Origin: an uncultured Clostridia bacterium
GTDB taxonomy: Bacteria; Bacillota; Clostridia; Oscillospirales; Ruminococcaceae
Length of the DNA: 64,000 bases
Assembly: GCA_946567425.1 (NCBI GenBank)
Contig: CAMNXF010000005.1
Location: 62,001-126,000 of the forward strand
Direction: 5' to 3'
Of the stretch, positions 1 to 8,345 are shown one piece after another. The notes under the pieces are model-generated. The model searched no databases and was not told where the DNA came from. It saw only the letters and a program-made list of their open reading frames with translations. The stretch's first letter is position 1. Each line of letters opens with the position of its first letter. Both the position numbers and the translations under genes were made by a program.

Positions 1-430
1 GAGCGCGGCGGGGGAGTACGCCGCCGAAATAAACGCGCTTGACGAGAAATTCACGGAGCTGCTGTCGGGCGAGGAGCGCTGTTTCGTTTTCGGCGACAGG
101 TTTCCGCTGCTGTACTTTTTCCGTGAGTACGGACTGAACTACACGGCGGCGTTCCCGGGGTGCGGCAGTGAGACAGAGCCGTCCGCGCAGACCATAGCGG
201 CACTTGCCGAAAGGCTCTCCGAGAGCGATACCGTGCCGACCGTGTTTTGTATCGAGCTGTCAAACCGCAAGCTCGCGGAAACTCTCGCGGACGAGAACGG
301 ACTGCCCGTAGCGGAATTTCACACCTGTCACAACATCACGGCAGACGATTTCGCGGCGGGGGAGAGCTATGTTTCACTTATGGAGCGGAACTACAAAATG
401 CTGCAAAACGCGCTGAAGAACGGAGGATAA
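1..430 (+). CDS. znuA: Zinc ABC transporter substrate-binding protein, C-terminal part (5' end outside window)
   Basis: Reading frame open from base 2 to a TAA at 428-430, giving the last 142 residues. The segment reads FGDRFPLLYFFREYGLNY, then AAFPGCGSETEPS, IELSNRK and FHTCHN, which match the C-terminal lobe of ZnuA/AdcA-type metal-binding lipoproteins; the family captures Zn or Mn outside the membrane for a ZnuB/ZnuC permease. The partner ATPase and permease genes lie 2.3 kb downstream, separated by unrelated genes and a relic that carries a second copy of this gene's 3' end. The N-terminus and any lipobox are outside the window. Confidence 0.88.
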   Translation, partial: SAAGEYAAEINALDEKFTELLSGEERCFVFGDRFPLLYFFREYGLNYTAAFPGCGSETEPSAQTIAALAERLSESDTVPTVFCIELSNRKLAETLADENGLPVAEFHTCHNITADDFAAGESYVSLMERNYKMLQNALKNGG

Positions 431-431
431 A

Positions 432-1121
432 ATGCACGATATTATACGGCAGTGGGATAATAGCGCGGCGGTATATACCGAGGAGCAGGAAAAATCGAAG
501 TTTGTCGGGAGCAACAAGGCTGTTATTGAGGCGCGCTTTAAGCATCTGAATGGAGAGCGCGTGCTTGATCTGGGTTGCGGTTACGGTTGGTATACGGATT
601 ATTTTGCGTACATCGGAGCTGATGCGATCGGCGTTGACGGTTCGGAAAAGATGGTTGCAATAGCGAGGGAAAGATATCCCGACTTGAAATTTTCCATCGC
701 GGATATCGAAAGGCCGCTGCCGTTTGCTGATAGTAGCTTTGATATCGTCTTTTCAAATCAAGTACTTATGGATATTGAAAACGCAGATTTTGTTATTTCG
801 GAATGTGAAAGGGTTCTCGGGAAAAGCGGCGTTTTTTATTTTGGAATAGTTCACCCGTGCTTCTACGACGGCAAATGGCTAACGGACGAAAACGGTTATC
901 GTTACTCAAAGGCGGTTGGCCGCTATTTAAGCCGTTACCGTCTGACGAATGAATTTTGGGGAGCAACCGTGCATTTTCACCGTCCGCTGTCTTTTTATCT
1001 GAATGCTGCGGCAAAGTGCGGATTTACGCTGAAAGAGGTCTGCGAACCTGTTACTTATGACGGCGTTACTCAAAACAACGACCTGCCCTTGTTTTTCTTT
1101 GCGGAATTTGTAAAAAAGTAA
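432..1121 (+). CDS. Class I SAM-dependent methyltransferase
   Basis: 229 residues; starts one base after znuA, whose terminal GGAGG acts as its ribosome binding site. SAM-binding motif I is VLDLGCGYGWYT near residue 38, with the acidic residue of motif II at GVDGSEKM and motif IV-like DIVFSNQVLMDI near residue 102. This is the methyltransf_11/UbiE-like fold; the substrate cannot be told from sequence. Position inside the zinc operon looks like an insertion, not a functional link, because the following relic is built from pieces of znuA and of the gene at 2305. Confidence 0.85.
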   Translation: MHDIIRQWDNSAAVYTEEQEKSKFVGSNKAVIEARFKHLNGERVLDLGCGYGWYTDYFAYIGADAIGVDGSEKMVAIARERYPDLKFSIADIERPLPFADSSFDIVFSNQVLMDIENADFVISECERVLGKSGVFYFGIVHPCFYDGKWLTDENGYRYSKAVGRYLSRYRLTNEFWGATVHFHRPLSFYLNAAAKCGFTLKEVCEPVTYDGVTQNNDLPLFFFAEFVKK

Positions 1122-1131
1122 AACCGTTTCA

Positions 1132-1160
1132 TTGCATTGTTGATAATAATGCGCTATAAT
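1132..1160 (+). promoter_or_regulatory. Sigma-A type promoter, duplicated copy
   Basis: TTGCAT, 17-base spacer, TATAAT, followed by GCGGAGGTGTTG. The same arrangement recurs at 2256-2297 in front of the intact gene at 2305, so this is a duplicated promoter now driving a relic. Confidence 0.6.
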
Positions 1161-1164
1161 AAGT

Positions 1165-1369
1165 GCGGAGGTGTTGCATTACCGCAAACGAAAAGGACTT
1201 CAACACAATGCCGAAAGACGGTAAGAGAAACGCACAAGGCTTATCATGGCGGGGAGACTTTGAGTACGGACTGAACACACGGCGGACGATTTCGAGGCAG
1301 GGGAGAGCTATGTTTCGCTTATGGAGCGGAATTACAAAATGCTGCATGACGCGTTGATGAGCGGAGGTT
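1165..1369 (+). pseudogene. Chimeric gene relic: head of the 2305 gene joined to tail of znuA
   Basis: The first ~85 bases copy the start of the gene at 2305 (GCGGAGGTGTTG, then GCAAACGAAAAGGACTTCAA). The last ~80 bases copy the znuA 3' end (encoding ADDFEAGESYVSLMERNYKML, then a Gly-Gly-stop). No intact product results. It records a recombination or duplication that broke the zinc operon apart. Confidence 0.7.
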
Positions 1370-1373
1370 AATT

Positions 1374-1631
1374 ATGGGACAGTTGGCAAATCTTCCAAAT
1401 ATAGGAAAAGTAGTTGAGGAACAGCTGAACGCCGTTGGTATCGAGACCACTGAACAGCTTGTTAAAACGGGCGCGGAAAACGCGTGGCTGAAAATACAGG
1501 CGATTGACAGCAGTGCTTGTATCCACCGACTTTTAGCTATAGAGGGGGCAATCCGCGGAATAAAGAAAACCGATATCCCCGCCGAGCGCAAGGCGGAGCT
1601 TAAGGCGTTTTATAATTTGCATAAGCCGTAA
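1374..1631 (+). CDS. TfoX C-terminal domain-like protein
   Basis: 85 residues; ribosome binding site GCGGAGG 6 bases upstream. The sequence LANLPNIGKVVEEQLNAVGIETTEQL followed by CIHRLLAIEGAIRG and a short helical end matches stand-alone TfoX_C domains, a helix-hairpin-helix-like fold. In Gamma-proteobacteria TfoX regulates competence; stand-alone Firmicutes copies have no assigned role. Intact, between two broken genes. Confidence 0.8.
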   Translation: MGQLANLPNIGKVVEEQLNAVGIETTEQLVKTGAENAWLKIQAIDSSACIHRLLAIEGAIRGIKKTDIPAERKAELKAFYNLHKP

Positions 1632-1654
1632 ACCTGAATTTAAAGGAGCAAACT

Positions 1655-2186
1655 ATGAAAATAATAGCGATCGGAGCTGTGACAGCAGGCGGGAAAACAA
1701 CAGTTGTAAATGCAATTAAAGATCGGCTGCCAAGAACAGCGTCACTTCACTTTGATGACTACTCATTTGAGGGAGAAGTCGAAGACTTTTCCAAATGGGT
1801 ATCAGAGGGTGCGGATGTTCATGTATGGGACTTATCTCCGTTAAAAGCGGATATTGAAAGAATCATCCGCAGCAGCGAATATGACTATCCTACTGTTGGA
1901 CTATCCATTTGCATACCAACATCAAATGATTAAGGATTATTTGGATTGCTGCATATTTATTGATACACCATTAGACATAGCAATGGCTTGAAGAGTTCTT
2001 AGAGATATGAAAGAGGCTACGGGAGATGAAATTCGTAGTGAGATGGAAACATATCTGAAATGTACAAGAGTTGCTTATGTTCAAATGTCGGAAGATACAA
2101 CTTCTGATTATGATTATGTGATTGACGGTGCAAAGGAACTTGATGAAATTATTAAAGAAGCTATGGAGATTGTTTTAAGATGCTAA
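1655..2186 (+). pseudogene. P-loop (uridine kinase-like) nucleotide kinase, frameshifted
   Basis: Begins well (GGAG binding site; MKIIAIGAVTAGGKTTVVNA with a GxxxxGGKTT P-loop) and runs to 1933. There a frameshift falls near CTACTGTTGGAC, because the downstream frame continues the protein: YPFAYQHQMIKDYLDCCIFIDTPLDIAMA. An in-frame TGA then interrupts before RVLRDMKEATGDEIRSEMETYL and the end at 2186. Two lesions make it a pseudogene. The family phosphorylates small nucleosides or related substrates. Confidence 0.75.
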
Positions 2187-2255
2187 ATTCTTATTTAGAG
2201 TAACATTTGACTTCAAAATTATCTTCAAATTGGCATAAAAATAAAAACTGTCTCA

Positions 2256-2284
2256 TTGCATTTCTGATAATAATACGTTATAAT
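2256..2284 (+). promoter_or_regulatory. Sigma-A type promoter for the 2305-znuC-znuB-ATPase operon
   Basis: TTGCAT, 17-base spacer, TATAAT; followed by GCGGAGGTGTTG and the ATG at 2305. Shares bases with the copy at 1132. No clear Zur-type palindrome was seen around it. Confidence 0.6.
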
Positions 2285-2304
2285 TAGCGCGGAGGTGTTG
2301 AAAT

Positions 2305-2784
2305 ATGGCAAACGAAAACAAAAAGGACTTCAACGCAATGCTGCGTGACGGCAAGGATATGCCGAAGATCGTCGAGATAACGGACGAAAAGAGTATCAAG
2401 AAGTACGGCGGCAGACGAATGTACTTTGCTCCGCCGCTCGACTACGACGCGGTAATGCGGCGTGTTCCCGATGGCAGTGTGATAACGGTCGGCGATATCC
2501 GCGCGTATTTCGCCGAGCGCAACAATGCGGACTTTACCGACCCGATAACGGCGGGGATATTCTGCTCGATAGCGGCATGGGCGAGCTTTCAGAGAACGGA
2601 CGACAAAACGCCGTACTGGAGAACGCTCAAAGCGAACGGCGAGCTTAACCCGAAATATCCCCTTGGCGTTGAGGAGCAGAAGCGGTTGCTCGAAAACGAG
2701 GGTCACACGGTCATTCAAAAGGGCAGAACTAATATCCGTTACTACGTCAAGGACTACGAGCAATACCTGTACAGATTGGACTGA
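2305..2784 (+). CDS. MGMT-fold (alkyltransferase-like) protein
   Basis: 159 residues. The core VITVGDIRAYFAERNNADFTD, ITAGIFCSIAAWAS, PYWRTLKANGELNPKYPLG and VEEQKRLLENEGH follows the DNA-binding half of O6-alkylguanine methyltransferases. There is no PCHR active-site motif, so it is more like the alkyltransferase-like group, which bind damaged DNA without repairing it themselves. Five bases separate it from znuC, so it is co-transcribed with the zinc transporter. Function inferred from fold only. Confidence 0.7.
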   Translation: MANENKKDFNAMLRDGKDMPKIVEITDEKSIKKYGGRRMYFAPPLDYDAVMRRVPDGSVITVGDIRAYFAERNNADFTDPITAGIFCSIAAWASFQRTDDKTPYWRTLKANGELNPKYPLGVEEQKRLLENEGHTVIQKGRTNIRYYVKDYEQYLYRLD

Positions 2785-2789
2785 AAGAA

Positions 2790-3494
2790 ATGGCACTTAT
2801 CAAAACGGAAAACTTAACGCTGTCATATGAAAATATGACGGTTATCAAGGGCTTGAGCTTTGAGGTGAACGCGGGCGATTATCTCTGCATAGTCGGCGAG
2901 AACGGCTCGGGAAAAAGCACGCTCGTCAAGGCGCTGCTGTCGCTGAAAAAGCCCGTCGACGGCACGATAACGTTTGACGGAATGCTCCGCCGCGAGATAG
3001 GCTATTTGCCGCAGCAGACCAACGCGCAGCGCGATTTCCCCGCGAGCGTATCCGAGGTGGTGATCTCGGGATGTCTGAACTCGCGCGGAACACGCCCGTT
3101 CTACTCGCTGAGGGAGCGCAAAATCGCCGCCGAAAATATGGAGCGGCTCGGGATAACGGAGCTGAAAAAACGCAGCTACCGCGAGCTTTCGGGCGGACAG
3201 CAGCAGCGCGTTCTCCTCGCGAGAGCGCTCTGCGCAACAAAAAAGCTGCTGTTGCTCGATGAACCCGTTTCGGGTCTTGACCCCATGGTGACGGCGGAGA
3301 TGTACGAGCTGATATCGCGTATCAACAAAGAGAACGTTACTGTAATAATGGTAACGCACGATATGTCGGCGGCGCTGAAATACGCGAGCCACGTGCTCTG
3401 CATGACCGAGGAAAGTCACTTTTTCGGCACTATTGACGAGTTTATAGCGAGCGATGCGGCGGACTTTATGAAAGGCGGTGCTGTCCGTGGATGA
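2790..3494 (+). CDS. znuC: Zinc ABC transporter ATP-binding protein
   Basis: 234 residues. Walker A GENGSGKST at about 36-44, Q-loop LPQQT, signature LSGGQQQR near 132, Walker B LLLLDEP and switch His in MVTHD. Length and sequence fit ZnuC/AdcC-type ATPases of the metal (type 9) importer family. Overlaps the permease gene by 8 bases. It would power import of Zn2+ (or Mn2+) captured by the upstream binding protein. Confidence 0.9.
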   Translation: MALIKTENLTLSYENMTVIKGLSFEVNAGDYLCIVGENGSGKSTLVKALLSLKKPVDGTITFDGMLRREIGYLPQQTNAQRDFPASVSEVVISGCLNSRGTRPFYSLRERKIAAENMERLGITELKKRSYRELSGGQQQRVLLARALCATKKLLLLDEPVSGLDPMVTAEMYELISRINKENVTVIMVTHDMSAALKYASHVLCMTEESHFFGTIDEFIASDAADFMKGGAVRG

Positions 3495-4317
3495 GATAAT
3501 AGCCGAGATGTTTTCAGCCCCGGTGCTCGTTAGGGCGCTGATAGTGGGCGTTCTGGTGTCGCTGTGCGCGGCACTGTTGGGTGTAAGCCTTGTGCTGAAG
3601 CGCTACTCGATGATCGGCGACGGGCTGTCGCATGTCGGTTTCGGTGCGCTCGCCGTCGCAACGGTGATGAACCTCGCGCCTATGGCGGTCGCGATTCCCG
3701 TAGTCATTCTGGCGGCGTTTCTGCTGCTGCGGCTGTCCTCGAACGGCAAGATAAAGGGCGACGCGGCGATAGCGCTCATTTCTACGTCCGCGCTCGCGAT
3801 AGGCGTTATGGCGGTCTCGATGTCAAGCGGAATGAACGTCGATATCAACAGCTATCTTTTCGGCAGCATAATCTCTGTGAGCAGCAGCGACGTTGTAACA
3901 AGCGTAATACTCGCGCTCGCGGTGTTGCTGATGTTCATTTTCTTCTACACCAAGATTTTCGCGATAACATTCGACGAGAGCTTCGCTAAAGCGACGGGCA
4001 CAAACGCCGATCTCTACAATATGCTTATAGCGCTGCTTACGGCAGTCACGATCGTTATCGGAATGCGGCTTATGGGCAGTATGCTGATATCGAGCCTTAT
4101 CATTTTCCCCGCGCTCTGCTCTATGAGAGTGTTCAAGAGCTTCAAATCGGTAACGGTTTGCTCAGCAGTCATTTCGGTGACTACGTTCGTTGTCGGAATG
4201 TTCATCTCTTACGTCGCAGACACTCCCTGCGGCGCGAGTATTGTCTGCGTGAACATCTTGTTTTTCGTGATTTTCTTCGTTATCGGGACGGTAATGTCAA
4301 GGAGCAGAAAAACATGA
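3487..4317 (+). CDS. znuB: Zinc ABC transporter permease
   Basis: 276 residues from the GTG at 3487, chosen because AAAGGCGG lies 8 bases upstream. Hydrophobic throughout with about eight or nine membrane segments. Family marks are LKRYSMIGDGLSHVGFGALA near the N-terminus and GMRLMGSMLISSLIIFPAL near residue 190, typical of ABC-3 family metal permeases. Translationally coupled to znuC (overlap) and to the next gene (ATG inside the stop region at 4314). Confidence 0.9.
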   Translation: MDEIIAEMFSAPVLVRALIVGVLVSLCAALLGVSLVLKRYSMIGDGLSHVGFGALAVATVMNLAPMAVAIPVVILAAFLLLRLSSNGKIKGDAAIALISTSALAIGVMAVSMSSGMNVDINSYLFGSIISVSSSDVVTSVILALAVLLMFIFFYTKIFAITFDESFAKATGTNADLYNMLIALLTAVTIVIGMRLMGSMLISSLIIFPALCSMRVFKSFKSVTVCSAVISVTTFVVGMFISYVADTPCGASIVCVNILFFVIFFVIGTVMSRSRKT

Positions 4318-5054
4318 AATACATTGAAAGCGTAAAATTTAGCGGGGAATTGCCCGAAAAAAGCTACCTCAACGATATCCCCGCCGTGGAGTGGCTCGCA
4401 GAGCGCGGCGAGCTGGAGTTTCGGTCGGCGGTGACGTTCTTCGTCGGCGAAAACGGGGCGGGGAAGTCGACGCTCCTTGAAGCGATAGCACTGGCGGCGG
4501 GCTTTAACGCGGAAGGCGGCTCGCGGAATTTCAGCTTTTCTACGCGCGACACGCACTCCGAGCTATACGAAAACATTACGCTCTCGCGCGGTATCGTCCG
4601 TCCCAAGGACGGCTTTTTCCTGCGCGCGGAGAGCCTGTACAATTCCGCGACCTATATTGAGGAGTTGGACGAGATACCGTGCGGCGCGCCTTTAATATCT
4701 GGAGGCTTCGGCGGCTCGCTGCACGCACGTTCACACGGCGAGAGCTTTATCGCGACTGTGCAGAACCGCTTTTTCGGGAACGGGCTGTATATCCTCGACG
4801 AGCCCGAAGCAGCGCTTTCACCTGCGCGACAATTGAACATGCTTGGGCTTATCAGGAGCTTGGCCGACGACAACTCGCAGTTTATAATCGCGACGCATTC
4901 GCCGATACTAATGGCATATCCAAATGCGGAGATACTCTGTTTTTCGGCGGACGGCATACGCTCCGTGAACTACAAGCAGACCGAGCATTATCAGATAACA
5001 AAGCAGTTTCTCGACAATCCCGACAGAATGCTGAAGATGATTTTCGGAGAATAG
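4314..5054 (+). CDS. AAA/ABC-type ATPase, AAA_23-like
   Basis: 246 residues, starting at the ATG overlapping the znuB stop. Walker A GENGAGKST at about 43-51, an ABC-like signature SHGESF, Walker B LYILDEPEAALSP and switch His in ATHSPIL. There are no membrane segments and no long coiled coil, so it belongs to the small stand-alone RecF/SMC-like ATPases often annotated as AAA family ATPases. It ends the zinc operon; a direct role in metal transport is not evident. Confidence 0.82.
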   Translation: MKYIESVKFSGELPEKSYLNDIPAVEWLAERGELEFRSAVTFFVGENGAGKSTLLEAIALAAGFNAEGGSRNFSFSTRDTHSELYENITLSRGIVRPKDGFFLRAESLYNSATYIEELDEIPCGAPLISGGFGGSLHARSHGESFIATVQNRFFGNGLYILDEPEAALSPARQLNMLGLIRSLADDNSQFIIATHSPILMAYPNAEILCFSADGIRSVNYKQTEHYQITKQFLDNPDRMLKMIFGE

Positions 5055-5060
5055 CAAGTG

Positions 5061-5097
5061 CGGCAAACCGTTCAAAAATAACGGTCTGCCGTTTTTT
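5061..5097 (+). terminator. Rho-independent terminator of the zinc operon
   Basis: GGCAAACCGTT and AACGGTCTGCC form an 11-base-pair stem (one mismatch) around CAAAAAT, followed by GTTTTTT. Confidence 0.85.
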
Positions 5098-5115
5098 AAA
5101 ATTTTTTGAAATGCC

Positions 5116-5141
5116 TGTAACGAAATCCCAAAAACGGGTAC
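5116..5141 (+). promoter_or_regulatory. Candidate ECF-type promoter in front of the sigma factor gene
   Basis: TGTAAC, about 16 bases, then GGTAC. The AAC of the -35 and the GTA of the -10 resemble promoters read by ECF sigma factors, which would fit autoregulation by the gene it precedes. Confidence 0.45.
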
Positions 5142-5168
5142 TAATTATACAGAAAGAGGGTGAAGCGT

Positions 5169-5678
5169 ATGTCGGTGATGGACGAATTGTTTTCCGCGTA
5201 CTACAAGGATATTTACCGCTACATATACGGTCTGTGCCGCAACGTTTCGCTCTCGGAGGACCTTACTTCGGACGTGTTTCTGGAGGTCGTAAAGTCGATA
5301 GGCGGTTTCAGAGCGGACTGCGACGTAAAAACCTGGCTGTTTTCGATCGCGCGTCACCGGTGGTTCAGTTACTTGCGCAAGAAAAAACGAACGATCGAAG
5401 CAACGGAGCTTTACGAGCTGACCGAGCTTGAACAACCGAACGGAAGATCGGCGGAGGACGCGTTCCTTGACCGCGAGCTTATCGACCGCATTTACGCGAT
5501 CATCGACGGCGAGCCCGAGCATTCGCGGAATGTCGCCCGTATGCGGATAGAGGGCTATTCGTTCTACGAGATCGGAAAGGCGCTCGGAATATCCGAAAGC
5601 TCTGCAAGAGTAACTTTTTTCAGGACAAAAGAGAAGATCCGCAAAATATTAAAAGGGGAGGGGTTTGATTATGAGTGA
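5169..5678 (+). CDS. ECF-family RNA polymerase sigma factor
   Basis: 169 residues from the ATG at 5169, preceded by AGAGGGTGAAG. Region 2 lies at about 5-75 (YYKDIYRYIYGLCRN, DLTSDVFLEVVKSIGGFR, WLFSIARHRWFSYLRKKKR) and region 4 at about 115-165 (ARMRIEGYSFYEIGKALGISESSARVTFFRTKEKIR). No extra domains, so a minimal ECF sigma. The next two genes overlap or touch and encode its anti-sigma factor and a membrane partner. Confidence 0.92.
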   Translation: MSVMDELFSAYYKDIYRYIYGLCRNVSLSEDLTSDVFLEVVKSIGGFRADCDVKTWLFSIARHRWFSYLRKKKRTIEATELYELTELEQPNGRSAEDAFLDRELIDRIYAIIDGEPEHSRNVARMRIEGYSFYEIGKALGISESSARVTFFRTKEKIRKILKGEGFDYE

Positions 5679-6222
5679 AAACAAAATATCTTGCGATGTT
5701 TGCCGTGATCTTTTGCCACTTGTCAAAGACGGCGTTGCGAGCGCCGACAGCGAAGCAGCGGTAAAGGAGCACATAGGCGGCTGCAGCGAATGTGAAATGC
5801 TATTTGACGGCAAATTCGTTCCCGCAGTCGAGCTGTCCGAAACGCCGAGACCGCTGCTGCGTGTAAAGCGTTGGCTTTCGATAATTTATGCGGTGCTGCT
5901 GATGCTGGGGCTTTACTTCGGATTGAGCCTGACGGCGAGCGATAATATGTTTTATAATTGTCTTATTATGCCTGTTGCGGGCATTCTCGGCTACCTTATT
6001 TTTAAGTTGAGGGCGTTTTTTTTCGTACCCGTTATTATGTTTGTCACGTTTATCCTTACAAATACGCTTGGTGTTTTTGACAGTGCTGAACGTATTGAAT
6101 TTCTCGGCTTGGTGAGCTTTACGTTCATTTACAGCCTGTTTACATGGGCGGGAATGCTTGTTGCTATGCTTTTACGCTTTGCGTTCAGCAAAAATGTTTT
6201 CGGAAAGGAGCGGAAAAAATGA
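5671..6222 (+). CDS. Membrane anti-sigma factor with zinc-finger (zf-HC2-like) domain
   Basis: 183 residues; overlaps the sigma gene by 8 bases. N-terminal Cys8, Cys11, His34, Cys38 and Cys41 form the zinc-binding anti-sigma pattern (H-x3-C-x2-C). Three or four hydrophobic membrane segments follow from about residue 67. Such proteins hold their cognate ECF sigma at the membrane until a signal arrives. The inducing signal is not visible. Confidence 0.85.
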   Translation: MSENKISCDVCRDLLPLVKDGVASADSEAAVKEHIGGCSECEMLFDGKFVPAVELSETPRPLLRVKRWLSIIYAVLLMLGLYFGLSLTASDNMFYNCLIMPVAGILGYLIFKLRAFFFVPVIMFVTFILTNTLGVFDSAERIEFLGLVSFTFIYSLFTWAGMLVAMLLRFAFSKNVFGKERKK

Positions 6223-7037
6223 GAATGTTCATATTAAAGCATCTGATAATATTCAGAGTGGTAGCGGCGGTTATCGCGTTCGGTATCATTGCGTGGCTTC
6301 TGGTGTTCACTAACGCGCTGGTGGGAAATCCCGTTTCATACTTTATTGTAAAGAATAACGCCGAAAAATACGTTGCGGAAAATTACGCCGATATGGGCTA
6401 CGTTCTCGAAAGGGTTGAATACAATTTTAAATTCGGAAATTATAATGCGCATTTCGTGAAACCGGGCAGCGAGGATTATCACTTTGTTGAGTCCTACGGC
6501 TTTGACGGAAAAAAAGTTCTCGACAACTATAAAACGGACGACCAGATAAAAAGAAACGTTCAACGTCGGCTTGAAACGCTCTATCGGGAGCTTGTCAACA
6601 GTGTTCTGGAAAGCCCCGCTTATCCGTATTCAACCGATATTGCGTTCGGAGAATTGATTTTCGAGAATTTCGATTTTGAAGGTCCTCTTGACGAAGAATA
6701 CGACTATGCGCTGCCGCTAAGCATACTTGTTCCTGACGGATTATACAATATTACCGAATTGGGCGCAAAGGCGGGACATCTTACGATATATGTAGATGCG
6801 GACGAGGCAACTCCCGAAAAAGCTGCCGAGGTGCTGCTTGAGATAAACTCCCTTATGGAGCGTGGAGGAGCGACGTTTTACGCTATTGACCTCAGGCTAG
6901 GATCCGACGAATATCTCTACATCAATAATTTCCGCCGTAGCGATTTTCACGAAGACGGGCTTGTCGAACACGTAAGGACGGTTGGGCTTACAGCGGAGGA
7001 GTACAACGCCAAGCTCGCGGAGAAGAAAGATTACTGA
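6219..7037 (+). CDS. YfjL-like membrane-anchored protein
   Basis: 272 residues; the ATG at 6219 overlaps the anti-sigma stop. One N-terminal membrane segment (about 9-31), then an extracellular domain with YFIVKNNAEKYVAENY and VEYNFKFGNYNAHFVKP, a pattern seen in YfjL-like proteins of Firmicutes. Third gene of the sigma operon, so probably part of its signalling or output; function unknown. Confidence 0.7.
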   Translation: MRMFILKHLIIFRVVAAVIAFGIIAWLLVFTNALVGNPVSYFIVKNNAEKYVAENYADMGYVLERVEYNFKFGNYNAHFVKPGSEDYHFVESYGFDGKKVLDNYKTDDQIKRNVQRRLETLYRELVNSVLESPAYPYSTDIAFGELIFENFDFEGPLDEEYDYALPLSILVPDGLYNITELGAKAGHLTIYVDADEATPEKAAEVLLEINSLMERGGATFYAIDLRLGSDEYLYINNFRRSDFHEDGLVEHVRTVGLTAEEYNAKLAEKKDY

Positions 7038-7048
7038 ATAGCGTAAAA

Positions 7049-7080
7049 AGCGGCAGACCGTATCAAATCGGTTTGCCGCT
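7049..7080 (+). terminator. Hairpin closing the sigma-factor operon
   Basis: AGCGGCAGACCG pairs with CGGTTTGCCGCT around TATCAAAT. The stem is strong but the T-rich tail is weak and late (AAAATTTTGTG), so termination efficiency is uncertain. Confidence 0.5.
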
Positions 7081-7094
7081 GGCAGTCCATAAAA

Positions 7095-7500
7095 TTTTGT
7101 GTAAAAGCAGATCTGATCAGGCAAGTCCGTCAACGCAGAACACATAAACATCTTTAACACCGCGATTTCTAAGGTCATTCATTAACGACAGTCAAAACTT
7201 TACACACTCAGTATTCCCAAACCTACATACACTGCCTATGTTGATATACTGATGATTTTCCTTGACCTTGTAATGGATCGCATCCATAAAAACGAACATA
7301 TAAACTTTACCATGCCGTGATCTCAGGTGTGATCTTCTCTGCGATCTTGCTGACCAAGCCGTCGGAAATTTCAACATTATTATGAAAATGTCCTCAACGC
7401 CGCAGTTTTTAAGGTTTGCGCAAATGCTCGCGTAGAAGCTTGGTCTGTCTGCCGTGTCGTTTGCTGCAATTGCATTTTGGTAAAAGGAGCATTTAACCAC
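7095..7500 (-). pseudogene. IS256-family transposase relic
   Basis: On the minus strand the broken frames spell, in the right order, NVEISDGLVSKIAEKITPEI, then FVFMDAIHYKVKEN, then MNDLRNRGVKDVYVFCVDGL. These are consecutive landmarks of IS256/Mutator transposases, including the Asp of FMDAIHY and of CVDGL. Frameshifts and an internal deletion of roughly 30 codons between the last two blocks make it non-functional. No terminal inverted repeats were found. Confidence 0.8.
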
Positions 7501-7605
7501 GCCCTTAACTTCCTTGGAGCAGCTTAGTAATTAAAATTCCCAACCTTCTTCATGTTGCCTGTTATGCTTATTGTATTATAAAAGTTGCTTTCTATCAAGC
7601 ATTAT

Positions 7606-7986
7606 TTATGCTTCTTTAGGTATACCTGTATATTTTATGTATTGCGGAATATTTGCAGACATTTTTGCAAAGTTTAATTCCGCTCGTCGTCCCTCGTCCG
7701 TTAATTTCCGAAATGCTGCCATAAACCGTTGTTCTTTAAAGAGTTTCTTTACTTCTTCGGCTGTTTTGTGTGAGCATACGCTGCTTGAACGTCCTAACAG
7801 AAAAAATCTACTAAACAGTCAAGATAATCTGCTATTTTGGCTAGATTGTCAGCCTTTGGTATTAAGTTTTTCATATTTGACATTGTGTTATATCCTAACC
7901 CCACCTCGTTCAACAGTTGTTTAACAGATGCTTTTCTTTCTTTAGCTACTTTTTTATCATTTCGGCTATATTGTTAGAATTGTATA
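7606..7986 (-). pseudogene. XRE-family phage-type repressor, pseudogene
   Basis: A good ribosome binding site (AAGGAGG, minus strand at 7995-8001) precedes a frame that lacks an ATG (ATA in its place). The text reads IAEMIKK, frameshift, VAKERKASVKQLLNEVGLGY, MSNMKNLIPKADNLAKIADYLD, frameshift at a T6 run, LLGRSSSV, then a helical tail ending NIPQYIKYTGIPKEA. NLAKIADYLDxxVDxLLGR is the classic helix-turn-helix of Cro/CI-like repressors. The opposite orientation to the leader copy at 8346 mirrors the layout of the intact inovirus. Confidence 0.8.
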
Positions 7987-8224
7987 TTTTTTATCCTCCT
8001 TATTTGACACATTTTACAAATATCTCTGAATTTATAACCACCCTATTAACAATCTATAAATTTATATATACTTGTAACTGAAAGAAATGTTATGTTACAG
8101 TCTATTCTGTCGCTTGTTTCTGTGGTTATTTAACTTAACGAATATTTCCGCATAGAAAATCAAATCCTTTTTGGTTACATAGGCTTCATTAATAGAGCCG
8201 TTGACCCATTCATTGGCTTAACAT
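7987..8224. other. Intergenic remnant, no intact gene
   Basis: AT-rich. On the minus strand one short frame reads NEWVNGSINEAYVTKKDLIF and continues AEIFVKLNN before a stop near 8120. It resembles a piece of a phage-type protein but is too short to assign. Confidence 0.3.
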
Positions 8225-8299
8225 GCTCAGATAACTCAAAAGGTAGAGCAGCAGTTTTACTCATCTGCGGGGATGTTGATTCGAATTCAACTCTGAGCC
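8225..8299 (+). tRNA. tRNA-like sequence with enlarged anticodon loop (probable tRNA relic)
   Basis: Perfect 7-pair acceptor stem GCTCAGA (8225-8231) with TCTGAGC (8292-8298). T-arm GTTGA/TCAAC (5 pairs) encloses TTCGAAT. The D-arm keeps CTC/GAG and GGTA. The anticodon arm is GCAG (8251-8254) with CTGC (8265-8268) enclosing ten bases, one more than the usual length, so the loop is 8 bases if T8255 and T8264 are counted as a mismatched fifth pair. No encoded CCA, and the anticodon cannot be assigned safely. Either a degraded tRNA or one with an expanded loop. Confidence 0.55.
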
Positions 8300-8345
8300 T
8301 CATAAACTAACTTATATTTTACCATAAACTTGGTGAAATTTCAAG

